Source of the DNA: Spartobacteria bacterium
GTDB lineage: Bacteria; Verrucomicrobiota; Verrucomicrobiae; Chthoniobacterales; UBA6821
DNA length: 6,350 nt
Reading direction: 5' to 3'
Assembly (NCBI GenBank): GCA_003136515.1
Contig: PLEU01000134.1
Location: 1 to 6,350 of the forward strand
This document shows positions 1 through 5,607 of the stretch, one piece after another. The position numbers and the translations under genes are program-made. The notes under the pieces are model-generated. The model searched no databases. It had not been told where the DNA came from and saw only the letters and a list, made by a program, of their open reading frames with translations. The first letter of the stretch is position 1. Each line of letters begins with the position of its first letter.

Positions 1-1
1 C

Positions 2-34
2 GGGATTGCTGTGAGGCGGCGCAAGGTCGCTTAG
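2..34 (+). CDS. Possible C-terminal tail of an upstream gene (partial)
   Basis: One + frame entering from the left edge reads GIAVRRRKVA and stops at TAG (32-34), 24 bases before a rho-independent terminator. That arrangement fits the basic C-terminus of a protein whose gene lies mostly outside the window. Ten codons cannot identify a family. Another frame stays open to position 117 but would run through the terminator, and the third stops at 14. The call rests mainly on the terminator needing an upstream transcript; the segment could equally be an untranslated 3' end or the end of an RNA gene. Confidence 0.3.
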   Translation, partial: GIAVRRRKVA

Positions 35-58
35 AGCGATTCGGGCCTTTTACCCCCC

Positions 59-88
59 CCATCCTCTTCAACTGGGGATGGCTTTTTT
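59..88 (+). terminator. Rho-independent terminator of the upstream gene
   Basis: An 8-bp stem forms between CCATCCTC (59-66) and GGGGATGG (74-81), including one G-U pair. The loop is 7 bases, and after a single C comes a run of six T (83-88). This is a classic intrinsic terminator on the + strand. A run of eight C (53-60) enters the stem and could let the left arm slip. The terminator separates the upstream transcript from rpoN, so rpoN needs its own promoter. Confidence 0.75.
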
Positions 89-113
89 ATTCCTACAGAG
101 GAACGGAAAACAA

Positions 114-176
114 ATGAGTAGGTTCGTTTCTAATTCGTTCATGAGAGCAGACGAACTACTTCCAGTGGGAAAATAG
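114..176 (+). CDS. Possible 20-codon leader ORF
   Basis: ATG (114) to TAG (174-176) encodes MSRFVSNSFMRADELLPVGK. An AGAGGAA sequence at 97-103 lies about 10 bases upstream, a better Shine-Dalgarno match than most genes here have. The ORF starts only 25 bases after the terminator and lies upstream of the predicted rpoN transcription start (about 288), so it would not be on the rpoN message if that start is right. It overlaps the 117-160 inverted repeat, which may be the real reason for any conservation. It has no recognisable homology and may be chance. Confidence 0.15.
   Translation: MSRFVSNSFMRADELLPVGK
117..160. repeat. Imperfect inverted repeat, possible activator site or hairpin
   Basis: AGTAGGTTCGT (117-127) and ACGAACTACT (151-160) are complementary over 10 bp with one bulged G, around a 23-base loop. 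The TTCGT core occurs again in direct orientation at 134-138, exactly 11 bases (about one helical turn) after the first copy at 123-127. So there are two direct copies and one inverted copy. No T-run follows on either strand, so it is not a terminator. It lies about 130-170 bases upstream of the predicted rpoN transcription start, a typical distance for an enhancer-binding protein. Confidence 0.5.
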
Positions 177-181
177 GTCGC

Positions 182-194
182 TCTCAATATGAGA
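182..194. repeat. Short palindrome TCTCA-ATA-TGAGA
   Basis: Perfect 5-bp arms (182-186 and 190-194) flank three bases. This is the size of many dimeric regulator operators and sits about 100 bases upstream of the predicted rpoN transcription start. A 5-bp palindrome can arise by chance; only its position makes it worth recording. Confidence 0.3.
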
Positions 195-260
195 TCAGAG
201 GGTTGTTTATTACGGCATGAGTGAGCGCTTCTATAGTCGCGGAATTGATATTTTTCAATA

Positions 261-277
261 TTGGCCTAAAAGTTGCT
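261..277 (+). promoter_or_regulatory. Sigma-54 (-24/-12) promoter of rpoN
   Basis: The sequence TTGGCCTAAAAGTTGCT matches the consensus YTGGCAC-N5-TTGCW at every position except the A and final C of the -24 element, which are C and T here. The invariant GG (263-264) and GC (275-276) have the required 12-base offset. Transcription would start near 288, giving a leader of about 33 bases before the ATG at 321. The promoter lies directly in front of the gene for sigma-54 itself, so it suggests autoregulation, which would need an ATP-dependent enhancer-binding activator. The match is visible in the sequence; activity is inferred. Confidence 0.65.
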
Positions 278-320
278 TGCCTATAAGGTTGATACGGCCA
301 GCATAAGCCTGATGGCCGGA

Positions 321-1697
321 ATGGAACTTATAGCGGGAGTTGCTCAACAGCAAACCCTGTCTCCGCAGATGCAGCAGAGTCTCATGCTGCTGCAGACGCC
401 TGTTGCCGAACTCCGCCAGATGGTGGCTGCGGAGCTTGCCTCCAACCCTGTTCTTGAAGAGGAATCGTCCGGTGGTGATAAGGCTGAGAACCCCCGGGAA
501 GAACAGCGCATACGCGAACAAAATTCCTCCCTGCAGGAGGAATGGAGAGAGTACATGCCTCAAGCCACTCCTTCATCCCATTACTCGGCGGAAGACGAAG
601 AGCGCAGGCGTTATCTTTTTGAATCACTTGCTTCCCGGCCCACGCTCCGTGATTTTGTGATCGATCAGGCAGCGGGGTTGGAGGATGAGGAACGTCAGGT
701 CGTCGAGGTGATCGCAGGGAATCTTGACCAGGATGGATATCTTCGGATGACCAGCGAGGAGCTGGCTCTTGCCTCCCGAGTCTCGGAATCATTTCTAGAG
801 AAGACCCTCGATAAGGTGAAGCAGTTCGAGCCTCCGGGAGTGGCTGCGTCCGACCTTGCCGAGTGTCTCTTGTTGCAGTTGGGGCGGCGGGGTGAGGGGA
901 ATGGTCTGGCGGCCCGCATATTAAGGCATCACCTCCCACTTCTGGCGCGTCATCGGTATGATGAGATCGCCAGACATTTTCGCGTTCAGACTCAGGAGGT
1001 GGTTACGGCAGCTAGATTGATCGCCACGCTGGAACCGAAGCCGGGGCGTCCCTTCGCCGATGCCGATGAACAGGGAGTCATCCCTGATTTGATCGTCATA
1101 CCAGACGGAGATGGATTTGTGGTTCGTCTGAATGAGGAGGATCTTCCTCGGCTTAGAATTTCCCAGCAATACAAGGATCTCCTTGTGGAGAGGGGCGACA
1201 ATGAGGAGTTGTTGCTTTACCTGCGTAGCAAGATCCGGGGAGCGCGGGTTTTTCTCCGCAGTCTCCAACAACGCCAGCAGACACTCCTCGCCATTGGTAA
1301 TGAGATTGTTTCGCGCCAGGAGGATTTCTTTCATAACGGGGCATCGGCCCTCAAGCCGTTGATCATGGCACAGATTGCGGATGTGGTTGGACTCCATGTG
1401 ACGACAGTGAGCCGTGCCGTTGCCGGCAAATATATGGAGACACCGCAGGGGTTGTTGGAAATGCGGTATTTTTTCACTCCCGGATTCCAGAATTCCGATG
1501 GGACCGCCGTGAGCAACGAGATGGTCAAACAGGCCATCCGTGAAATGGTTGATCAGGAATCACCCCGCAATCCTCTGAGCGATCAGGAGATTGTCGCGTC
1601 ACTTTCCGAGCAGGGACTCAAGGTGGCGCGTCGGACCATCGCAAAATACCGGGAACAACTTGGTATTCTTCCAAGTCATCTCCGGAAAAACTGTTAA
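321..1697 (+). CDS. rpoN: RNA polymerase sigma-54 factor RpoN
   Basis: This 458-residue protein is the alternative sigma factor that directs RNA polymerase to -24/-12 promoters and waits for an AAA+ enhancer-binding activator. Region I, the Gln/Leu-rich activator-interacting segment, is residues 1-48 (QQQTLSPQMQQSLMLLQ, then ASNPVLEEE). An acidic, low-complexity region II follows (about 49-95), then the core-binding domain (about 100-290). The helix-turn-helix is at about 351-377 (LHVTTVSRAVAGKYMETPQG), and the RpoN box ARRTIAKYRE (436-445) reads the -24 element. All parts are present and length is normal. I chose the ATG at 321 because region I begins there; upstream TTG (273) lies inside the predicted promoter, and ATG 312 remains possible. 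There is no clear Shine-Dalgarno. mrp follows 11 bases after the stop. Confidence 0.95.
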   Translation: MELIAGVAQQQTLSPQMQQSLMLLQTPVAELRQMVAAELASNPVLEEESSGGDKAENPREEQRIREQNSSLQEEWREYMPQATPSSHYSAEDEERRRYLFESLASRPTLRDFVIDQAAGLEDEERQVVEVIAGNLDQDGYLRMTSEELALASRVSESFLEKTLDKVKQFEPPGVAASDLAECLLLQLGRRGEGNGLAARILRHHLPLLARHRYDEIARHFRVQTQEVVTAARLIATLEPKPGRPFADADEQGVIPDLIVIPDGDGFVVRLNEEDLPRLRISQQYKDLLVERGDNEELLLYLRSKIRGARVFLRSLQQRQQTLLAIGNEIVSRQEDFFHNGASALKPLIMAQIADVVGLHVTTVSRAVAGKYMETPQGLLEMRYFFTPGFQNSDGTAVSNEMVKQAIREMVDQESPRNPLSDQEIVASLSEQGLKVARRTIAKYREQLGILPSHLRKNC

Positions 1698-1708
1698 GCT
1701 GAACCGTC

Positions 1709-2746
1709 ATGAGTACTGTTCCTAACGAATCGCAAATCCGAGAAATCCTCTCCAAGGTTCCCTATCCCGGCTTTAGTCGCGATGTGATCTCTTTCGGCGT
1801 GGTCCGCGGAATTTCCGTAGGTGAAGAAATCACAGTGCAGCTGGTGGTGGCCACCAATGATACCGGAGTTGCAGCAGAACTCCGTGACCGCGTGAGCAAA
1901 GCGCTGGCAGCTCTTCCTGGGAATCGTCCCTTGAGAGTACTCATTGATGTCCAGGCTCCGGTGCAATCAGGCGGTCAGGGCCCGATTCCCATCCCTGGCG
2001 TTAAGCATGTCATCGCCGTAGCCAGCGGCAAGGGAGGGGTGGGCAAATCAACGGTCGCCGTGAATCTCACAGCTTCATTGTCAGCTTTGGGATTGGGTGC
2101 CGGACTGTGTGATTGCGATCTCTACGGCCCGAGCGTCGCCCTGATGTGCGGTGTCAAGGAACGCCCTTCTGCCGATGGTGAGGGGCGGATTATTCCGGTG
2201 GAATGTCACGGCTTGCGCCTCATGTCGATGGGGTTGCTTCTGGAAGATGATTCCCCGGCGGTGCTGAGAGGCCCTATGGTCACCCGCTATACGCAACAAT
2301 TTCTCCGCAACGTTGCATGGGGGGAGCTGGATGTTCTGGTCCTGGACCTGCCACCCGGTACGGGGGATATACAACTGACCATCGTGCAGACCGTCCCGCT
2401 GACGGGTGCGATCATCGTCACAACTCCGCAGGAGGTTGCACTCATTGATGCCCGCAAGGCAGCCGCCATGTTCAGGAAAACCAATGTGCCCGTCCTCGGT
2501 ATCATTGAAAACATGGCCTACTTCATTGCTCCCGGTGACACGACCCGTCATGAAATTTTCGGAAGTGGAGGCGGAGAGAAGGAGGCCAACCGGCTAGGCG
2601 CGCCGTTTTTTGGTTCACTGCCGCTGGATTCTGCAGTGAGAACGGCATCTGATGCCGGGACGCCGGTAGTGTTGAGCAACCCTGAAAATCCCTTTTCAGT
2701 CCTGATTGCGGAAGCAGCCTCCCAAGTGAAAGCGTTACTGAAATAG
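1709..2746 (+). CDS. mrp: Mrp/NBP35 (ApbC) family Fe-S carrier P-loop ATPase
   Basis: This 345-residue cytosolic ATPase belongs to the family that binds and delivers Fe-S clusters to apo-proteins. An N-terminal MIP18/DUF59 domain spans about 5-80. The deviant Walker A motif GKGGVGKST is at 107-115, the switch region CDCDLYGPS at 134-142, and Walker B VLVLDLPPGTGD at 209-220. The family signature around ENMAYF (267-272) and IFGSGGG (283-289) is present. The usual CxxC cluster ligands between these two motifs are missing: the segment reads IAPGDTTRHE. The only cysteines are at 134, 136, 147 and 166. Mrp proteins without CxxC are known (for example plant HCF101-like forms), so it may still be active. 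The start follows the rpoN stop by 11 bases, without a clear Shine-Dalgarno, so co-transcription is likely. Confidence 0.93.
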   Translation: MSTVPNESQIREILSKVPYPGFSRDVISFGVVRGISVGEEITVQLVVATNDTGVAAELRDRVSKALAALPGNRPLRVLIDVQAPVQSGGQGPIPIPGVKHVIAVASGKGGVGKSTVAVNLTASLSALGLGAGLCDCDLYGPSVALMCGVKERPSADGEGRIIPVECHGLRLMSMGLLLEDDSPAVLRGPMVTRYTQQFLRNVAWGELDVLVLDLPPGTGDIQLTIVQTVPLTGAIIVTTPQEVALIDARKAAAMFRKTNVPVLGIIENMAYFIAPGDTTRHEIFGSGGGEKEANRLGAPFFGSLPLDSAVRTASDAGTPVVLSNPENPFSVLIAEAASQVKALLK

Positions 2747-2768
2747 AGCGGCTTCCTCTTTTATTTTG
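2710..2768 (+). terminator. Possible terminator after mrp
   Basis: GGAAGC (2710-2715) can pair with GCTTCC (2751-2756), followed by the T-rich TCTTTTATTTTG. The 35-base interior holds a small hairpin, AGTGA...TTACT (2725-2739, one G-U pair). The structure begins inside the mrp coding end and the T-run overlaps the end of glk. The stem is weak and the loop long, so this is a tentative call; no better terminator is visible for either convergent gene. Confidence 0.3.
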
Positions 2769-3774
2769 TTTCAAGAAGGCGGATTGCCCTGCGGGCCGAC
2801 CCCAAGAGAGCTGTCTCGTCGTTGAGCACCACATGAAGGGGCATTGTTTCCAGCACGGAACGGAGGCGTCCTTTGTTGAGAAAACTTTCTAGGAAAAGAG
2901 GACGGCGAAGAAGCGGGAGAATTTTTGGGGGAATTCCCCCTGCGAGAAATACCCCCCCTGTGGCCATAGTTTTAAGGGCCATGTTGGCGGCTTCGGCCCC
3001 AAGCGACTGAACAAAAAGGTCCATCGTCGAACGGCAGAGTGCGCAGGAACCGTCGGCGGCATGTATGTCGATTACGGCAGCCGGATCCTGCTCCACCATT
3101 TCCCGGGCAACGACGGGGTTTTCAACGCAATGGCCGGAATCCCTGAGAAAGCGATAGATATTGGTGATCCCCATCCCGGAGACAATGCGCTCAAAACTCA
3201 CGCGGCCATAGTCACGACGCAGGTAATCGAGAAGCTCCCTCTGGAGATCATCCGTGGGGGCAAAGTCGGCATGACCACCTTCGCAGGCCCAGGGATGATG
3301 ACGGTTGCCGTCCCAAAAGAGACCGGCTTCCCCGAGACCGGTTCCCGGAGCAATTACACACTGATTGCCGGCGTTGGAGCCTGATCCCGCCTGAAGAGTC
3401 GCCAGATCGGTCTGATGGAGTGCCGAGAGTCCGTAGGCAGTGGATTCCAGATCGTTGAGCACGGCCACTTTTTGAATGCCGAGGAGCCTCGGGAGCGTCT
3501 GTGTATCGACTTTCCATCCAAGGTTGCTTGCAACGATCACTCCCGCCACATTTGGTCCAGGAACTCCAAAGCAGGCGGCCTGAATGGGATGCTTCAGCGT
3601 GATGCCGCCCAGAAATAGCCGCACCATTTCCACCAAGGAATGGTGATCGGCACTCCGAAATTTTGCAAAATGAAGTCTGGTGATTCCGTGGTCTGGCTCT
3701 TCCTTGAAGATACCGACCCGAAAATTGGTGCCACCCAGATCCCCGGCCAGAACGAGTGAGCAGGGATCCGGCAT
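2761..3774 (-). CDS. glk: Glucokinase (Glk family, ATP-dependent)
   Basis: This 337-residue cytosolic enzyme phosphorylates glucose to glucose 6-phosphate using ATP. It belongs to the bacterial Glk family of the hexokinase/actin fold rather than the ROK family, since no ROK zinc-binding cysteine cluster is visible. The N-terminal phosphate-binding motif AGDLGGTNFRVG is at 10-21. The catalytic aspartate is D108 in LNDLES. GTGLGEAGL (144-152) and the sugar-binding EGGHADFAP (165-173) follow, with FERIVSG at 194-200, GGVFLAGGI at 273-281, and a C-terminal LNDETALLGSA (317-327). Length is close to the E. coli enzyme. It starts 18 bases after the serA stop and has a Shine-Dalgarno GAGG 8 bases before the ATG. 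Its stop is 14 bases from the convergent mrp stop. A run of seven G in the coding strand (2952-2958) leaves the frame intact. Confidence 0.93.
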   Translation of the reverse strand: MPDPCSLVLAGDLGGTNFRVGIFKEEPDHGITRLHFAKFRSADHHSLVEMVRLFLGGITLKHPIQAACFGVPGPNVAGVIVASNLGWKVDTQTLPRLLGIQKVAVLNDLESTAYGLSALHQTDLATLQAGSGSNAGNQCVIAPGTGLGEAGLFWDGNRHHPWACEGGHADFAPTDDLQRELLDYLRRDYGRVSFERIVSGMGITNIYRFLRDSGHCVENPVVAREMVEQDPAAVIDIHAADGSCALCRSTMDLFVQSLGAEAANMALKTMATGGVFLAGGIPPKILPLLRRPLFLESFLNKGRLRSVLETMPLHVVLNDETALLGSARRAIRLLETK

Positions 3775-3782
3775 GGTTAATA

Positions 3783-3786
3783 CCTC
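3783..3786 (-). promoter_or_regulatory. Shine-Dalgarno site of glk
   Basis: Read on the - strand, GAGG lies 8 bases before the glk ATG, within the 18-base gap after serA. It is the only clear Shine-Dalgarno near a main gene start here, supports the start at 3774, and fits translation of glk from a shared serA-glk message. Confidence 0.6.
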
Positions 3787-3792
3787 AGGTTC

Positions 3793-5388
3793 TCAGAGGC
3801 GTATGACCTTCGCCGAGGAGATATCGGAGTCGGAAGTCACCTTGGCAAGCAGGGCTTCATCAGGCGCGGAATCAAGGTTAAGCAGGGTGAGTGCCTGACC
3901 GCCCACTTCGTTACGGCTGAGGGACATGCCAGCGATGTTGACGTGATTTTCCCCCAGCAGGGTGCCAAGCTGCCCGACGATGCCCGGACGGTCACGGTTT
4001 TCTAGAAGCAAGACGATGCCCGAGGGGATTCCCTCCACGAAACGTCCATTGACCGTGACGATGCGTGGTTTGGAGCCATAGAGAGTTCCCCCAACGGATG
4101 CGGTGATGCCATCCTGCTGCACCGTAGTTTCAATCAGGTCGGTAAATTCACCGGCTTCGCTGTGGCGGGACTCGATGACATCAAGACCGAGGTTTTGAAG
4201 AATGGCTGGCGCGTTGACGTGATTAACCTCGTTGCCGTGGATGTGACGGAGGTACCCGGTGATGAGCGCGCGTGTGACTGCCGTCAGATCCTGCTCTACG
4301 AGTCGGCCGCTGTAACGGATGGTCAGTTTTTCCGCGCGTTTCGGTGCGATCTGTGCGAGAAACAGACCGAGCTTTTCGCCTAGAGCAATCCAAGGGCCGA
4401 GTGTGGCGAGAGTCTTGGCATCAATATTGGGCATGTTGACGGAATTGCGAATTTCTCCATCAAGGAGAGCCGCCCGGACAGCCTGGGCGATCTCGATACC
4501 GACCAACTCCTGAGCTTCCGCCGTGGAGGCTCCAAGGTGGGGTGTGAGAATGAGGTTTTCGATCGGCCGGGGGGCCCAGTCGGCGGCCGGAGGTTCCACT
4601 TCAAAGACATCCAACGCCGCTGCAGCTATCTGACCATTCTTAAGCCCCTCCGAAAGCACATCCTCGTCGATGAGGCCACCGCGTGCACAGTTGATGATGC
4701 GAACCCCTTTCTTTAGAAGTGGCAGCTGCTTGGCTCCAATCATGTGCTTTGTCTCCTCTGTCAGAGGCATGTGAACCGTAATGAAATCAGCACGGGGTAA
4801 GAGATCCTCCAGTTTTTCCACAACTTCAACCTGGAGTGACCGCGCCTTGGTTGCCGAGAGGTAGGGGTCATAGGCAAGCACCTTCATGCCGAAGGCGATG
4901 GCGCGGCGGGCAACTTCGGTCCCAATCCGGCCCATGCCAAGAATGGCCAGCGTCTTATCATAGAGTTCGACACCCTCAAATTTTTTGCGGTCCCACTTGC
5001 CGGCCTTCATGCTGGCATTGGCCTGTGGAATATTACGGGCCACGGAGAGCATGAGCGAGAATGCATGTTCTGCGGTGGAAATCGTGTTGCCCCCGGGGGC
5101 ATTCATGACAATTACACCATGTTTGGTGGCTGCATCGACATCGACATTGTCTATGCCGACCCCTGCCCGGCCCACCACCTTCAGATTTTTTGCCGCAGCA
5201 AACACCGCTGGTGTGACCTTGGTCTGGCTACGCACGACAAGACCGGCAAACTCGGGTATGATCTCGATCAACTCGGCTTCCTTCAGTCCGGTTTTGACCA
5301 CGACTTCGACAACGCCGCCTTCGGCCAAGGCTTCGACTCCGCGGGCGGAAACAGGATCGGCGACAAAAACTTTGGGAATGGAACTCAT
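3793..5388 (-). CDS. serA: D-3-phosphoglycerate dehydrogenase
   Basis: This 531-residue cytosolic enzyme oxidises 3-phosphoglycerate to 3-phosphohydroxypyruvate with NAD+, the first step of serine synthesis. The N-terminal substrate-binding part contains VGRAGVGIDNVD (72-83). The Rossmann motif GMGRIG is at 151-156, with D174 as the likely NAD ribose ligand. The catalytic residues are R236 (NCARGG), E265 (VFEVEPP) and H284 (TPHLGAST). An intervening allosteric substrate-binding domain (about 320-450) and a C-terminal ACT domain (about 457-531, with NRDRPGIVGQLGTLL) make this the long form, as in Mycobacterium. Serine feedback is therefore possible but not shown. The start MSSIPKVFVADPVS fits the family. 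It is first in a likely serA-glk operon and is divergent from the TPR membrane protein gene. No Shine-Dalgarno is seen. Confidence 0.96.
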   Translation of the reverse strand: MSSIPKVFVADPVSARGVEALAEGGVVEVVVKTGLKEAELIEIIPEFAGLVVRSQTKVTPAVFAAAKNLKVVGRAGVGIDNVDVDAATKHGVIVMNAPGGNTISTAEHAFSLMLSVARNIPQANASMKAGKWDRKKFEGVELYDKTLAILGMGRIGTEVARRAIAFGMKVLAYDPYLSATKARSLQVEVVEKLEDLLPRADFITVHMPLTEETKHMIGAKQLPLLKKGVRIINCARGGLIDEDVLSEGLKNGQIAAAALDVFEVEPPAADWAPRPIENLILTPHLGASTAEAQELVGIEIAQAVRAALLDGEIRNSVNMPNIDAKTLATLGPWIALGEKLGLFLAQIAPKRAEKLTIRYSGRLVEQDLTAVTRALITGYLRHIHGNEVNHVNAPAILQNLGLDVIESRHSEAGEFTDLIETTVQQDGITASVGGTLYGSKPRIVTVNGRFVEGIPSGIVLLLENRDRPGIVGQLGTLLGENHVNIAGMSLSRNEVGGQALTLLNLDSAPDEALLAKVTSDSDISSAKVIRL

Positions 5389-5607
5389 GGTGGTGTGCTG
5401 TGTTGGACTATGGGGTAAGTATTGCTGGAAGCGTCCGGGATGTCTGAAGGGGGTACTTCCCGACGGGGATGGGTTGAAGAAAATACCACTTACAGGGAGA
5501 ATGCACGCTTCGCAAACCGGAAACTAAAAATAATCCATTTTCAAAATATTTGCTCTTTATCGAAAGCCTCATATTGAGCCATTCTGATTGATTCCCATTT
5601 TGACCCC
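5389..5607. promoter_or_regulatory. Divergent promoter region between serA and the TPR gene
   Basis: These 219 bases must carry promoters for both serA (-) and the gene starting at 5608 (+). The half nearest the TPR gene (about 5520-5580) is clearly AT-rich, while the half nearest serA is GC-richer. I found no convincing -35/-10 pair and no -24/-12 motif on either strand, and no riboswitch or leader-peptide signature ahead of serA. Small complementary segments occur (GTAAGT 5415-5420 with ACTTAC 5488-5493), but they are too short to call. Confidence 0.4.

Larger units (their letters stand above)
89..260. promoter_or_regulatory. Upstream regulatory region of rpoN
   Basis: These 172 bases between the terminator and the -24/-12 promoter contain no convincing gene. 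They hold an imperfect inverted repeat at 117-160, a short palindrome at 182-194, and an AT-rich stretch at 243-262 that includes ATTGA-N6-TCAAT-type symmetry (244-259). The region is longer than a simple promoter needs and has the size and position expected of upstream activator sites for a sigma-54 promoter. That role is inferred from position alone; no known activator site was recognised. Confidence 0.4.

Noticed and set aside
245..272. Sigma-70-like promoter TTGATA (245-250), 16-base spacer, TAAAAG (267-272) in front of rpoN
   Set aside because: The -10 matches only four of six bases, and it overlaps a much better -24/-12 motif. It could be a second promoter, but the support is too weak to list.
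382..939. 185-codon open frame on the - strand inside rpoN
   Set aside because: Its low-complexity, Pro/Arg-rich translation resembles no family, and it lies opposite a clearly real sigma-54 gene, so it is a shadow frame.
921..1397. 158-codon open frame on the - strand inside rpoN
   Set aside because: It is antisense to the core-binding and helix-turn-helix coding sequence, has no recognisable motifs, and is best explained by codon bias in rpoN.
2952..2958. Seven-base G run in the glk coding strand as a possible frameshift site
   Set aside because: The frame is intact and the run encodes part of the expected GGVFLAGGI motif. Nothing indicates programmed slippage.
5415..5493. GTAAGT...ACTTAC inverted repeat in the serA leader as a possible riboswitch or attenuator
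   Set aside because: Only 6 bp pair across a 67-base gap, with no T-run, leader peptide or known aptamer features.
4985..5527. 180-codon + strand frame opposite the start of serA and extending into the intergenic region
   Set aside because: Most of it is antisense to the well-supported serA N-terminus, and no motif or ribosome site supports it.
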